64,000 bases of DNA, taken from contig JAENYS010000005.1 in assembly GCA_016841645.1 (NCBI GenBank), positions 100,945-164,944 on the forward strand, given 5' to 3'. Of this stretch, positions 1 through 9,097 are shown one piece after another (the stretch's first letter is position 1; the number at the start of each line of letters is the position of its first letter). The notes beneath the pieces are model-generated. The model had not been told where the DNA came from, made no database searches, and saw only the letters and a program-made list of their open reading frames with translations. The stretch comes from Desulfoscipio geothermicus. Lineage in GTDB: Bacteria > Bacillota > Desulfotomaculia > Desulfotomaculales > Desulfallaceae. Both the position numbers and the translations under genes were made by a program.

Positions 1-1
1 T

Positions 2-349
2 GTAGTTGATGATGCAACTTTTATGCGTATGATGATCAAAAATATTGTTACCAAACTGGGTTACGAAGTAGTGGGTGAGGCCGAAAATGGTAAACAGGCT
101 GTAGAAATGTATACTGAGCTTAAACCGGATTTGGTAACTATGGATATAACAATGCCTGAAATGGACGGTATTGAAGGAGTTAAAGCAATTAAAAAATTAG
201 ACCCCAATGCTAGAGTTATTATGTGCAGTGCCATGGGGCAGCAATCTATGGTCATGGAGGCTATTCAGTCCGGAGCCAAGGACTTTATTGTCAAACCATT
301 TAAACAAGATAGGATTGCTCAAGCTATTGAAAGAGTTATGAATAGATAA
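2..349 (+). CDS. cheY: CheY chemotaxis response regulator, 5' end cut by window edge
   Basis: Single-domain receiver that, when phosphorylated by CheA, binds the flagellar switch. The frame is open from base 2, so the first few codons lie outside the window. Visible CheY landmarks are the acidic pair (VVDD) at the very start, the phospho-acceptor Asp in TMDITMPEMDG, the switch Ser/Thr region (IMCSAMG) and the conserved Lys in FIVKPF near the C-terminus. No output domain follows, so it is a stand-alone receiver. It sits 17 bp upstream of fliM with the same orientation, so it is part of the motility operon. The neighbouring FliM and FliY both carry CheY-binding peptides, which supports CheY over a generic receiver. 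Confidence 0.95.
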   Translation, partial: VVDDATFMRMMIKNIVTKLGYEVVGEAENGKQAVEMYTELKPDLVTMDITMPEMDGIEGVKAIKKLDPNARVIMCSAMGQQSMVMEAIQSGAKDFIVKPFKQDRIAQAIERVMNR

Positions 350-366
350 ATAATTGGGGGATAAAA

Positions 367-1365
367 ATGCAAGAAATCCTTTCCCAGGGTGAAATTGACG
401 CATTATTGGATGCATTAAATACCGGCAATATCCCTGTAGAGGAAATTGAAACTACAACCAGTCAAAAAACAAAAATAAAAAGCTACGACTTCCGTCGGCC
501 AAATAAATTTTCCAAGGAACATTTAAGAACCTTGGAAACATTGCACAACATTTTTGCCAGACATGCAACAAGTTTTTTATCAGGCTATTTAAGATCAAAT
601 ATAAACATAGAATTAGTCTCTGTCAGCCAGATTATATTTGACGAATTTATACGTTCTATACCCACACCTACTGTACTTGCAATATTTGACTTGTTGCCCC
701 TGAATGGATCGGTTATATTGGAGGCCAATAATGCCTTTATATTTCCCGTAATTGATTTAATGTTTGGTGGAAACGGCTCTGTCGGAGATTTAAACAGGGA
801 ATTAACCGATATTGAAATTCAGGTAACCCAAAAAATCATGGCCAAAATTTTAGAATACTTAATTCCTACCTGGCAGGATATTTTCGAGGCTAAACCGGAA
901 ATGCGTTCCATAGAAACAAACCCCCGCTTGCATCAGCTATATTCGCCAAACGAAGTGGTGGCAATCTTGACGTTTACGGTGTCGCTGGGAGAGAATGACC
1001 AGGGAATGATAAATTTATGTTACCCGTTTATTATGCTGGATCCCGTAATCACTAAACTTTCAGTACGACAGCAGTTTATTCGGCAATTTTCGTCCTCCAA
1101 GAAAGACAACTATGCTAATATTTTACACTGGTTAAACTACTGCGAAATAGAGATCACTGCTGTGCTGGGTGCTGCCCAAATAACGGTTAATGACCTTTTG
1201 CAATTAGAGCAAGGCGACGTTATAGTGCTGGATAAGAATATCAATAGTGACATAAATGTATTAGTAGGAGAAGATTTGAAGTTTGGCGCGCAGGTGGGAT
1301 TAGTGGGCGATAATTTGGCTATTCAAATTGTTTCGCTTATCGAAGGAGAATTTAATAATGACTGA
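367..1365 (+). CDS. fliM: Flagellar motor switch protein FliM
   Basis: Component of the C-ring of the flagellar motor, which reverses rotation when it binds CheY-P. 332 residues, normal length. The N-terminus carries the CheY-binding peptide (LSQGEIDALLDAL), followed by a CheC-like middle domain (about residues 45-230) and a C-terminal SpoA/FliN-type domain ending near IVSLIEGEF. The start is ATG behind GGGGG at 356-360. The stop overlaps the fliY start by 8 bp, so the two are translationally coupled. A decayed copy of its central part is found near 5.1-5.2 kb. Confidence 0.97.
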   Translation: MQEILSQGEIDALLDALNTGNIPVEEIETTTSQKTKIKSYDFRRPNKFSKEHLRTLETLHNIFARHATSFLSGYLRSNINIELVSVSQIIFDEFIRSIPTPTVLAIFDLLPLNGSVILEANNAFIFPVIDLMFGGNGSVGDLNRELTDIEIQVTQKIMAKILEYLIPTWQDIFEAKPEMRSIETNPRLHQLYSPNEVVAILTFTVSLGENDQGMINLCYPFIMLDPVITKLSVRQQFIRQFSSSKKDNYANILHWLNYCEIEITAVLGAAQITVNDLLQLEQGDVIVLDKNINSDINVLVGEDLKFGAQVGLVGDNLAIQIVSLIEGEFNND

Positions 1366-2701
1366 CAATAAGCTGCTCCAACAAGAGGAAATTGATGCTC
1401 TGTTGAATGGCAATGATGACAATAACAGCGATTTAACACAAGATGAAATAGATAGAATGCTCCGGGGCGCTCAAGATAATCATAATCAAGATTTAAATCA
1501 AAAGGAAATTGATGCTCTGTTGAATGGTAATGACGACAATAACAGCGATTTAACACAAGATGAAATAGATAGAATGCTCCGGGGCGCTCAAGATGATCAT
1601 AATCAAGATTTAAATCAAAATGATATTGACGCTCTAATAATGGCAGCACAAAATGACCGGCAGGAATTACTTGAAGGGAATATAACTTCGGACTTGACTT
1701 TGGACTTAACTGTAGAAGAAAAGGACGCGCTGGGCGAGATTGGCAATATTTCCATGGGGTCTTCCGCTACAACTTTATCCCAATTATTAAACCAGCGTGT
1801 ACAAATCACCAGCCCTACAGTATCTGTTACCAACCAACATGATTTTTTTAATCAGTTTTATATGCCTTATTTAGTCATTAAGGTAAAGTTTTCGGAAGGT
1901 TTTGATTGTTATAATGTTCTAATAATAAAAATGCATGATGCTATTATGATGGCTAATTTGATGATGGGAGGCGACGGGACTGAACTTCCGGAAGAGATTT
2001 CTGAAATGGAAATCAGTGCTGCTTCCGAGGCCATGAATCAAATGATAGGCACCGCGTCAACAGCTTTGGCAGACCTTTTGGAACGGAAGTTTTATATATT
2101 GCCTCCGGAAACCGATATGGTTCATGAGACGGAAAAAATGGAAATCACTTTACCATTCGGTGATCCTATAGTAGTTATTTCATTTCGTATGCAGATAGGG
2201 GATTTATTAGATACAAGTATTATGCAGGTGCTGGATATAGATACTGCTCGTGAGCAGGCTACGCTGCTTTGGAAAAAGTTAAGTGGCGGAGATGATGTAG
2301 TGGCGGAGTCTGAAAAGGCGCCGGATCTTGAGACAAGCGCGGTAACCGAGGAACAAATTCTTCATGAAACAACGGAAGAGACGTACCAACCACAAGATAG
2401 GGAAAAAGATGTTTTGTCCGGTGTAGCACTTGATAAACTTAATTTACTTTTGGACATACCTTTACAAGTATCGGTAGTGCTGGGTCGCGCTAAAAAACAA
2501 ATTAAAGAGGTATCGCAAATGACCCCGGGAGCTATTATAGAGTTGGAGACGTTGGTCGATGAACCTGTGGATATACTGGTAAACGGAAAGTTGATAGCAA
2601 AAGGCGAGATTGTGGTGGTGAATGAAAACTTTGGTATAAAAATTAACAGTACAATTTCAACCAGAGCAAGAATTAATACTTTAAAAGGTCAACAACCATG
2701 A
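1358..2701 (+). CDS. fliY: Flagellar switch phosphatase FliY with a multiplied CheY-binding N-terminus
   Basis: Switch protein of Gram-positive bacteria that combines a CheC-type CheY-P phosphatase domain with a FliN-like SpoA domain. An upstream GTG-type start is possible, but ATG at 1358 is preferred because GAAGGAG lies at 1342-1348; this gives 447 residues. The phosphatase centre appears twice (LGEIGNISMG and SEAMNQMIG, the E..N pattern of CheC). The SpoA domain is at about residues 365-440. Unusual: the N-terminal peptide is multiplied, giving five EIDALL-like motifs (EIDALLNG, EIDRMLRG, EIDALLNG, EIDRMLRG, DIDALIMA) in about 95 residues, encoded by a 117-bp tandem repeat. FliY normally has one such peptide. 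Confidence 0.95.
   Translation: MTDNKLLQQEEIDALLNGNDDNNSDLTQDEIDRMLRGAQDNHNQDLNQKEIDALLNGNDDNNSDLTQDEIDRMLRGAQDDHNQDLNQNDIDALIMAAQNDRQELLEGNITSDLTLDLTVEEKDALGEIGNISMGSSATTLSQLLNQRVQITSPTVSVTNQHDFFNQFYMPYLVIKVKFSEGFDCYNVLIIKMHDAIMMANLMMGGDGTELPEEISEMEISAASEAMNQMIGTASTALADLLERKFYILPPETDMVHETEKMEITLPFGDPIVVISFRMQIGDLLDTSIMQVLDIDTAREQATLLWKKLSGGDDVVAESEKAPDLETSAVTEEQILHETTEETYQPQDREKDVLSGVALDKLNLLLDIPLQVSVVLGRAKKQIKEVSQMTPGAIIELETLVDEPVDILVNGKLIAKGEIVVVNENFGIKINSTISTRARINTLKGQQP
1388..1621 (+). repeat. 117-bp tandem repeat inside fliY (two units)
   Basis: Unit 1 is 1388-1504 and unit 2 is 1505-1621; only a few substitutions separate them. Each unit encodes 39 residues with two CheY-binding-like motifs joined by an Asn/Asp/Gln-rich linker. 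A further partial motif follows at about 1622. The reading frame is kept, so the repeat is part of the protein. Confidence 0.95.
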
Positions 2702-2715
2702 TTGCGCAGCGTCAT

Positions 2716-2757
2716 GGGGGCCATAGCTATACATTATAGCTATGGCCCCCATTTTTT
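2716..2757 (+). terminator. Rho-independent terminator of the cheY-fliM-fliY operon
   Basis: A 16-bp perfect stem (GGGGGCCATAGCTATA, 2716-2731, with 2735-2750) and a very short loop are followed by six T. The T-run overlaps the stop codon of the convergent chemoreceptor gene. Confidence 0.9.
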
Positions 2758-3568
2758 ACGCTATTTTAAATTGTTTAGACAAATTGTCAAGCTCCTCGGC
2801 CATCCCGGCCAGGTTCTGACTGGTCGAAGAGACCTCCTCTATACTAGCCGTTTGTTCCTCTGCTGTAGCAGCAACGTTTTGCACACCCGAAGACATTTGT
2901 TCTGCGGCTGCCGCTACAGACTGTATTTCTTCTGAAAGGTTTTGCACTGCCGAAATAATTTTTTCAAATGTTGCTCCAACATCCATAACAACAGCAGACC
3001 CTTCTTTCACCTGGTCAACGTTGTCAGCCATACTATGAACAGCTTTATTGGTTCCCTGCTGGATTAATGTAATAAGCTTGTGAATTTCCTTTGCGGCATC
3101 TGCCGACTGTACGGCAAGCTTTCTTACCTCTTCGGCAACCACGGCAAACCCGCGCCCCTGTTCTCCCGCCCTGGCTGCCTCAATAGCAGCGTTTAAAGAA
3201 AGCAAATTGGTTTGTTCAGCGATTTGAGTAATTAGTTCTACAATTTGAGAGATCTTGGCGGCAGATTCATTTAGTTCGTTAATTACTTCACCGCTGTTGG
3301 TAGTAGCGTTTTTAATAGCGTCCATCTGTATACTTACGCGGTTTATTCCCTCGTTTCCTTCCCGGGCATATGTGGTGGCCTGTTCTGAAGTTTCTGCGAT
3401 GTGCTGAATATTTACAGTTACTTGTTGGACGGTACCGGCCGTCTGATTGGTGGTTGATGCTGTTTCCTGAGCGCCTGAGGCTACGTTTTGGGAACTTGCT
3501 GAAAGTTGCATTGAAGATGAGGCAATAACCTGAGATTTCTCTTGAATTTGGATAACTACATCCTTTAA
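2746..3568. repeat. 823-bp near-identical block, copy A (receptor signalling half)
   Basis: Matches 5228-6050 without gaps at an offset of 2482; I noticed two substitutions by eye (near 2797 and 2817). Similarity falls sharply beyond 3568. Confidence 0.9.
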
Positions 3569-4318
3569 TGTTCTCAACATTTTATTAAAATTATTTGCCA
3601 ACTGGCCTACCTCATCTTTTGTTTTAACATCAAATTCTTTAACGGTTAGGTCGCCATCGGCAATTTTAGCGGATGTTTCTGCAACAAGTTTTATTTGTTT
3701 AGAAATTGAGCGGGCAATGAAAAAGCCTAGCAGCAAGCCCACAAGTAAAGCTAAAATTGTGCTGTATGATGCTATTCTTTTCATAGCGACAGATTCCAGA
3801 TTGGCATTTTTGATTATTTTTGTAAGGTTGTTGTCCCGTTCTGCCGCGTATGAATTAATAGCGTTATTAATGGCGGTGGATAATGGCCGTCCTTCGTTAG
3901 CGGAAACTACGGCGACTTCCTCTTCTTTGCCCTGTTGAATGAGGGGAATGATTTTATTCAGCATTAAAGCATTTTGTTGATCCTGGTAATCTTTTAACTT
4001 CATAAATTGTTCTTTAGCTGTATCATTAGTGGCTGTATTTATCATGGTTTGAATTATGGAGTTATTTTCCTCACCCAGTTGCCTGATTTGTTCAACATAA
4101 GTATCCTGCTTGTAATACAAATACCCTCGAACGGCAGCCTGCTGAGAAACAATATTAGATTTAATGTTATTTAACTGTAAAATTCTTTCAAACTCAAAAG
4201 GGATACTCTCTACCTCAGCCTGCACACCTCCAATTCGATTATAAACAACGCCTGAAGCAATTGTAAATATGGCCATAACAGCAATAAAACCACTAAGGAT
4301 CTTTAATTGTAAAGACAT
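2756..4318 (-). CDS. Methyl-accepting chemotaxis protein (copy 1)
   Basis: Transmembrane chemoreceptor that controls CheA. 520 residues: TM1 (about 6-27), an extracytoplasmic four-helix-bundle-like sensing domain (about 28-185), TM2 (about 186-206), HAMP (about 207-260) and the signalling coiled coil whose hairpin tip is the hallmark [20 protein letters not shown]. The start is ATG at 4318, behind GGGAGG; an in-frame GTG 15 bp upstream is less likely because the ribosome binding site would fall inside the gene. Oddity: the last 270 or so residues are the same as in the second receptor at 5.2-6.8 kb, with almost no nucleotide changes, while the sensing domains differ clearly. The ligand cannot be told from sequence. 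Confidence 0.95.
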   Translation of the reverse strand: MSLQLKILSGFIAVMAIFTIASGVVYNRIGGVQAEVESIPFEFERILQLNNIKSNIVSQQAAVRGYLYYKQDTYVEQIRQLGEENNSIIQTMINTATNDTAKEQFMKLKDYQDQQNALMLNKIIPLIQQGKEEEVAVVSANEGRPLSTAINNAINSYAAERDNNLTKIIKNANLESVAMKRIASYSTILALLVGLLLGFFIARSISKQIKLVAETSAKIADGDLTVKEFDVKTKDEVGQLANNFNKMLRTLKDVVIQIQEKSQVIASSSMQLSASSQNVASGAQETASTTNQTAGTVQQVTVNIQHIAETSEQATTYAREGNEGINRVSIQMDAIKNATTNSGEVINELNESAAKISQIVELITQIAEQTNLLSLNAAIEAARAGEQGRGFAVVAEEVRKLAVQSADAAKEIHKLITLIQQGTNKAVHSMADNVDQVKEGSAVVMDVGATFEKIISAVQNLSEEIQSVAAAAEQMSSGVQNVAATAEEQTASIEEVSSTSQNLAGMAEELDNLSKQFKIA

Positions 4319-4802
4319 ATTCTTCCCTCCCACGAAATATAAGCTTTCTATTCTTCGGAAAAAAATACTACTTGTTTATTATTCCATCCATCACCTCGTT
4401 TAACAATTCGAAATGTTTAAGCAACAACTTCTCCAAACATCCAACTAATTATCAAAAACCTTTGTTTACATAACAATTTAAATACTATTACTAATATAAG
4501 TAAAATAATTTTGTAGAAATATTAAGAAGCACCATATTTCGGTGTCAAAGCATGTCAAATAATGTTTATATTTTAACATTATTTTCATATATCATCAATA
4601 AATTTTCCAATTATAGTTGAAACAAACAATGTTATCTAGCTGCTGGCCAGGACAATAGCTTGTTTGAACCGGTTTAGTTTGGATATATTACAAATTATCA
4701 CACATTTAATTAATATATATTGCGGGGTATATAGTTGAAACTATGGTCACTATACACCAAAAGGCGGCACTTGGCATAGTATAATTCGGGAGGTGGCCTG
4801 CG
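4319..4802. other. AT-rich intergenic region between receptor 1 and PRC-barrel gene 1
   Basis: Holds the divergent upstream regions of the two genes. I see no ORF, RNA gene or convincing sigma-A hexamer pair. The 50 bp just before the PRC-barrel gene (about 4755-4802) is nearly identical to the matching stretch before copy 2. Confidence 0.6.
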
Positions 4803-5036
4803 ATGTTTAAAATTACCGAGCTTAGCAGCAAGGATATTATTAATTTAAAAGACGGTGCCAAGTTGGGTGCGGTGAAGGATGTGCATGTTGATATGGTTGA
4901 GGGAAGGGTGCGGGCCATTGTCTTGGAGGGCCCGCGGAAATATTTCCGGTTGCTGGGCGCGGGGGGAGATATTGTGGTGCCCTGGGAAAAGGTTAAAAAA
5001 ATCGGTGTTGATGCGGTGCTGGTTGAGGTGGACTGA
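4803..5036 (+). CDS. PRC-barrel protein, YlmC/YmxH family (copy 1)
   Basis: 77-residue PRC-barrel protein of the small family annotated as YlmC/YmxH sporulation proteins in spore formers; its molecular role is not established. The domain spans the whole protein, from the ELSSKDIINLKDG segment, through the GAVKDVHVD strand pair, to the conserved IVVPWEKVKKIG end. ATG start behind GGGAGGTGG (4788-4796). It is nearly identical to the copy at 7260-7493 (about four residue changes), so one arose by duplication. Monocistronic, ending at its own terminator. Confidence 0.9.
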   Translation: MFKITELSSKDIINLKDGAKLGAVKDVHVDMVEGRVRAIVLEGPRKYFRLLGAGGDIVVPWEKVKKIGVDAVLVEVD

Positions 5037-5052
5037 TGGTAGGGTTATATAT

Positions 5053-5082
5053 AAAAGGAGTTCACGTGGTGAACTCCTTTTT
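5053..5082 (+). terminator. Terminator of PRC-barrel gene copy 1
   Basis: Stem AAAAGGAGTTCAC paired with GTGAACTCCTTTT around a minimal loop. The same hairpin follows copy 2. Confidence 0.85.
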
Positions 5083-5104
5083 GGTGCTATTAGGGACGGA
5101 CCCT
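5082..5104 (-). pseudogene. Remnant of the 3' end of tRNA-Lys
   Basis: The bases after the copy 1 terminator match the CCA end, 3' acceptor strand and part of the T arm of the intact tRNA-Lys at 7542-7617, with two small deletions. The match stops where fliM-like sequence begins. This marks one end of the duplicated unit and is not a functional tRNA. Confidence 0.7.
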
Positions 5105-5230
5105 TTCTATAGAAAACAAAGCTTGCATTAGCTATATTCGCCAAACGAAGTGGCGGCACTCTTGACGTTTTCTGTGTTGTTGGGAGAGAATGATTAGCTT
5201 ATGTTACCCGTATATTATGTTTGATTCCCC
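5104..5230 (+). pseudogene. Decayed internal fragment of fliM
   Basis: Aligns with fliM positions about 903-1045 (shared stretches such as GCTATATTCGCCAAACGAAG and CTGGGAGAGAATGA-like sequence, then ATGTTACCCGT), with substitutions and two deletions; no reading frame is kept. It then joins, across a short run of C, sequence equivalent to the fliY terminator end (2746 on). It is the scar of a tandem duplication followed by a deletion of fliY. Confidence 0.85.
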
Positions 5231-6050
5231 CCATTTTTTACGCTATTTTAAATTGTTTAGACAAATTGTCAAGCTCCTCAGCCATCCCGGCCAGGTTTTG
5301 ACTGGTCGAAGAGACCTCCTCTATACTAGCCGTTTGTTCCTCTGCTGTAGCAGCAACGTTTTGCACACCCGAAGACATTTGTTCTGCGGCTGCCGCTACA
5401 GACTGTATTTCTTCTGAAAGGTTTTGCACTGCCGAAATAATTTTTTCAAATGTTGCTCCAACATCCATAACAACAGCAGACCCTTCTTTCACCTGGTCAA
5501 CGTTGTCAGCCATACTATGAACAGCTTTATTGGTTCCCTGCTGGATTAATGTAATAAGCTTGTGAATTTCCTTTGCGGCATCTGCCGACTGTACGGCAAG
5601 CTTTCTTACCTCTTCGGCAACCACGGCAAACCCGCGCCCCTGTTCTCCCGCCCTGGCTGCCTCAATAGCAGCGTTTAAAGAAAGCAAATTGGTTTGTTCA
5701 GCGATTTGAGTAATTAGTTCTACAATTTGAGAGATCTTGGCGGCAGATTCATTTAGTTCGTTAATTACTTCACCGCTGTTGGTAGTAGCGTTTTTAATAG
5801 CGTCCATCTGTATACTTACGCGGTTTATTCCCTCGTTTCCTTCCCGGGCATATGTGGTGGCCTGTTCTGAAGTTTCTGCGATGTGCTGAATATTTACAGT
5901 TACTTGTTGGACGGTACCGGCCGTCTGATTGGTGGTTGATGCTGTTTCCTGAGCGCCTGAGGCTACGTTTTGGGAACTTGCTGAAAGTTGCATTGAAGAT
6001 GAGGCAATAACCTGAGATTTCTCTTGAATTTGGATAACTACATCCTTTAA
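5228..6050. repeat. 823-bp near-identical block, copy B (receptor signalling half)
   Basis: Partner of 2746-3568. The sharp edge in the middle of a coding region is the pattern left by gene conversion or selective homogenisation. Confidence 0.9.
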
Positions 6051-6803
6051 GTTTTGCAACATTTTATTAAAAGCCATTGCCAATTGGCCTACCTCATCTT
6101 TTGTTTTAACGTCTATTTCTTTAACGGTTAAGTCGCCTTCAGCAATTTTAGCCGACATTTCAGCAACTTTTCGGATTTGCCGGGAAATTGAACGCGCCAT
6201 GAAAAAGCCTAGCAGCATGCCCATTAGCACAGATAAAATATTGGCGAATAGTGATACTCTCTTCATGGAGGTAACTTCCATGTTGGTATTATTAATAATA
6301 TTCGCAAGCATGTTATGTTTTTCTTCCTTAAATGAATTAATTATGTTATTAATGTCGGCCGATAATACACGCCCCTGGTTGGTGGATAGTGCGGTGGCTT
6401 CTTCTATATTGCCCTCTTTAATAAGGGGAATAACTTTATTCAGCATTATATCATTTAGCTGATCCTGATAATCTTTTAATTGTTTATACTGTTCATTCTC
6501 TGAAGGCTCGTCCCTGTGTGTATCTATCAGGGATTGAATCATGGAAGTGTTTTTCTCAGCCAGTTGTCTGACCTGTTCAACAAAACTATCCATTTTGTAA
6601 AACAAATAACCTCGCATGTTAGACTGTTGTGAAATAATATTACTTTGAATAGTATTTAACTGCTCAAGCTCTTCAAATTCTTCAGGTATGCTGGCCACAT
6701 TAACCTGTACGGTTCCCATATTGACATAAACAATACATGAAGCAATTGTACATATAGCTAAGACAGCAATGAAACCACTAAGAATTTTAAACTGTAAAGA
6801 CAT
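5238..6803 (-). CDS. Methyl-accepting chemotaxis protein (copy 2)
   Basis: 521-residue transmembrane chemoreceptor with the same architecture as copy 1: TM1 (about 6-26), four-helix-bundle-like sensing domain, TM2 (about 186-206), HAMP, and the signalling coiled coil with the conserved hairpin tip. ATG start behind GGAAGG (revcomp of 6813-6818). From the residues [11 protein letters not shown] to the end it is identical in protein to copy 1, while the HAMP and especially the sensing domain have many changes (for example [10 protein letters not shown] against [10 protein letters not shown] near residue 40). The two receptors therefore probably sense different ligands but feed the same array. 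Confidence 0.95.
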   Translation of the reverse strand: MSLQFKILSGFIAVLAICTIASCIVYVNMGTVQVNVASIPEEFEELEQLNTIQSNIISQQSNMRGYLFYKMDSFVEQVRQLAEKNTSMIQSLIDTHRDEPSENEQYKQLKDYQDQLNDIMLNKVIPLIKEGNIEEATALSTNQGRVLSADINNIINSFKEEKHNMLANIINNTNMEVTSMKRVSLFANILSVLMGMLLGFFMARSISRQIRKVAEMSAKIAEGDLTVKEIDVKTKDEVGQLAMAFNKMLQNLKDVVIQIQEKSQVIASSSMQLSASSQNVASGAQETASTTNQTAGTVQQVTVNIQHIAETSEQATTYAREGNEGINRVSIQMDAIKNATTNSGEVINELNESAAKISQIVELITQIAEQTNLLSLNAAIEAARAGEQGRGFAVVAEEVRKLAVQSADAAKEIHKLITLIQQGTNKAVHSMADNVDQVKEGSAVVMDVGATFEKIISAVQNLSEEIQSVAAAAEQMSSGVQNVAATAEEQTASIEEVSSTSQNLAGMAEELDNLSKQFKIA

Positions 6804-7259
6804 ATTATACCTTCCTTTCCGTTATTATAATTATTCAATTAAAAATAGCGACATGTAGTGTTATTTAATTATCACCTCGTTTAGCAATTCAAAATATTCA
6901 AATAATAGCTTTTATCTAACATCCAACTAATTATCAAAACACTTTTCTGTAAAGCACCATTAAATACCATTAATAATTTAATTAGGCTATTTTTCTAATT
7001 ATATTTATATATTAACATTATTTTCATTAATCTTCAATAATTTTCCCAATTATAGTTATAGCAATAATCTTATCTAGAAGTTATGAAAGATAATAAATGA
7101 GTAAGTTGTTCTTATACCGGCTAAGTGTGTCGTAAATGAAGCTTGTCCAAGGGATAATGGCTCTCTTGCTTATCGGATCAACGTTGGTCATCATCGGTAC
7201 AGGCACGGATGCACCAAAAGGCGGCACTTGGCATAGTATAATTCGGGAGGTGGCCCGCG
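6804..7259. other. AT-rich intergenic region between receptor 2 and PRC-barrel gene 2
   Basis: Related to 4319-4802 but more diverged except for the last 50 bp. No ORF or RNA gene seen. Confidence 0.6.
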
Positions 7260-7493
7260 ATGTTTAAAATTACCGAGCTTAGCAGCAAAGATATTATTAA
7301 TTTAAAAGACGGTGCCAAGTTGGGTGCGGTGAAGGATGTGCATGTTGATATGGTCGAGGGAAAGGTGCGGGCTATTATCCTGGAGGGCCCGCGGAAATAT
7401 TTCCGGTTGCCGGGCACGGGTGGAGATATTGTGGTGCCCTGGGAAAAGGTTAAAAAAATCGGTGTCGATGCGGTACTGGTTGAGGTGGATTAA
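7260..7493 (+). CDS. PRC-barrel protein, YlmC/YmxH family (copy 2)
   Basis: 77 residues, the near-identical paralogue of the protein at 4803-5036 with the same PRC-barrel signature and the same PWEKVKKIGVDAVLVEVD end. ATG start behind GGGAGGTGG. It is followed by the same hairpin terminator and then by the complete tRNA-Lys gene, so this is the copy with the undisturbed downstream context. Sporulation association is family knowledge; nothing here shows a specific function. Confidence 0.9.
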   Translation: MFKITELSSKDIINLKDGAKLGAVKDVHVDMVEGKVRAIILEGPRKYFRLPGTGGDIVVPWEKVKKIGVDAVLVEVD

Positions 7494-7512
7494 TGGTGGG
7501 ATATATATAAGA

Positions 7513-7542
7513 AAAAGGAGTTCACGTTGGTGAACTCCTTTT
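7513..7542. terminator. Bidirectional terminator between PRC-barrel copy 2 and tRNA-Lys
   Basis: Perfect 13-bp stem (AAAAGGAGTTCAC / GTGAACTCCTTTT) with a 4-base loop; A and T tracts on both sides allow it to serve the convergent PRC-barrel gene and tRNA gene. Confidence 0.85.
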
Positions 7543-7617
7543 GGTGGGCCATTAGGGACTCGAACCCTAAACCTGACGATTAAGAGTCGCCTGCTCTACC
7601 AATTGAGCTAATGACCC
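7542..7617 (-). tRNA. tRNA-Lys (anticodon CTT)
   Basis: Folds by hand into a complete cloverleaf: acceptor GGGTCAT/ATGGCCC, D stem GCTC/GAGC, anticodon stem GGCGA/TCGTC (one G-U) with loop CTCTTAA, T stem TAGGG/CCCTA with loop TTCGAGT, and an encoded CCA. Anticodon CTT reads the AAG codon. A truncated copy of its 3' end lies at 5082-5104. Confidence 0.97.
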
Positions 7618-7724
7618 TTGCTGCTACCGTATAAGTATAACATAACATATCAAAAATACAAAATATTTTTTTTGTATTTTTAAGAATTAATCGCTGTTTT
7701 TGTATAACAATGTCGTAAGCTTTG

Positions 7725-7753
7725 TTGACACTAATTTCTACCCTTGCTAGAAT
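7725..7753 (+). promoter_or_regulatory. Sigma-A promoter of metK
   Basis: TTGACA (7725-7730), 17-bp spacer, TAGAAT (7748-7753). The leader of about 100 bases shows no recognisable S-box (SAM-I) core. Confidence 0.8.
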
Positions 7754-7859
7754 AAAACATGGTTTTGATTGCAGTGGGAAAAGCTAATTCAGATAGCCTA
7801 AGTTATGAGATTGTTCCGGACTGCATGTTGTTGGTGCAGCCGCAAAGGAGGTATTTTAT

Positions 7860-9050
7860 TTGGCAAAGCGCCTGTTTACTTCTGAGTCGGTTACCGAAGG
7901 GCATCCCGATAAGATAGCCGACCAGATTTCTGATGCTATATTGGACGAGATTATCGGACAGGACCCTTACGCTCGGGTGGCCTGTGAAACCTTTGTTACT
8001 ACCGGCCTGGTGCTGGTTGGTGGGGAGATAACCACAAGGTGTTATGTGGACATCCCTCATGTTGTCCGGGAGACGGTGCGGGAAATTGGCTACACTCGGG
8101 CCAAGTACGGCTTTGACTGCGATACCTGTGCGGTGCTTACTTCCATTGATGAGCAGTCTCCGGATATTGCTATGGGTGTTGATAAGGCCTTGGAGGCTCG
8201 TTCCGGTGTAAATGCAGACGAAAAGCTGGAGGCCATCGGCGCAGGCGATCAGGGTATGATGTTTGGTTATGCCACCAATGAAACGCCGGAAATGATGCCT
8301 CTGCCTATTTCTCTGGCTCACCGCATGGCTCGCTGCCTGGCTACGGTGCGTAAGGCCGGGGAGTTGACTTACCTGCGGCCGGATGGCAAGGTGCAAGTGA
8401 CTGTGGAATATGAAGATGGCCACCCTGTGCGCTTGGATACCGTTATTGTATCCACTCAGCATTCCCCACGGATGGATTTGGATGTAATTCGGGAAGATAT
8501 TATTGAAAAGGTTATCAAGCCTATGGTGCCTGCGGAAATGATCGATACGGGCACCAGGTACCTGATTAACCCTACCGGGCGGTTTGTGGTAGGCGGGCCG
8601 CAGGGTGACGCCGGGCTTACGGGACGTAAGATTATTGTGGATACTTATGGCGGTATGGCCAGGCACGGGGGCGGCGCCTTTTCTGGTAAGGATCCCACCA
8701 AGGTTGACCGTTCGGCTTGCTATGCTGTGCGTTATGTAGCTAAAAACATTGTGGCCGCCGGTTTGGCGGATAAATGTGAGGTGCAGGTGGCCTACGCAAT
8801 TGGGGTGGCTCGCCCGGTGTCGGTTATGGTGGAGACCTTCGGTACCGGCAAGGTGGCTGAGGAGAAATTGGTGCAGGTGGTGCAGGAAGTGTTTGACCTG
8901 CGTCCTGCCGCTATTATCAGTAATTTGGATTTGCGCCGGCCAATTTACAAAAACACTGCGGCGTACGGTCATTTTGGCCGTACGGATATTGTACTTCCCT
9001 GGGAATGTACCGACAAAGTTGAAATATTACGTAGTAAGTTTAACCTTTAG
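7860..9050 (+). CDS. metK: S-adenosylmethionine synthetase
   Basis: Makes S-adenosylmethionine from methionine and ATP in the cytoplasm. 396 residues, standard length. Visible family signatures are [16 protein letters not shown] at the N-terminus (ATP/metal binding), the [12 protein letters not shown] motif in the middle and [16 protein letters not shown] towards the C-terminal domain. The start is TTG at 7860, fixed by AAAGGAGG at 7844-7851 and by the conserved beginning ([17 protein letters not shown]). Single-gene unit with its own sigma-A promoter and terminator. Confidence 0.98.
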   Translation: MAKRLFTSESVTEGHPDKIADQISDAILDEIIGQDPYARVACETFVTTGLVLVGGEITTRCYVDIPHVVRETVREIGYTRAKYGFDCDTCAVLTSIDEQSPDIAMGVDKALEARSGVNADEKLEAIGAGDQGMMFGYATNETPEMMPLPISLAHRMARCLATVRKAGELTYLRPDGKVQVTVEYEDGHPVRLDTVIVSTQHSPRMDLDVIREDIIEKVIKPMVPAEMIDTGTRYLINPTGRFVVGGPQGDAGLTGRKIIVDTYGGMARHGGGAFSGKDPTKVDRSACYAVRYVAKNIVAAGLADKCEVQVAYAIGVARPVSVMVETFGTGKVAEEKLVQVVQEVFDLRPAAIISNLDLRRPIYKNTAAYGHFGRTDIVLPWECTDKVEILRSKFNL

Positions 9051-9058
9051 CAGTTGGA

Positions 9059-9088
9059 TAATCCCCCGTTATGGGGGATTACCTTTTA
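9059..9088 (+). terminator. Terminator of metK
   Basis: Stem AATCCCCC / GGGGGATT with a GTTAT loop followed by a T-rich tail. Confidence 0.85.
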
Positions 9089-9097
9089 GTTCCAGGA

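Noticed and set aside
7618..7859. Possible SAM riboswitch in front of metK
   Set aside because: The leader is only about 100 bases after the promoter and I could not find the S-box core helices or a terminator before the start.
7803..8972. 389-codon ORF on the minus strand opposite metK
   Set aside because: It mirrors the codon structure of metK, has a His/Arg/Gln-rich translation without any family pattern, and no ribosome binding site; an antisense shadow.
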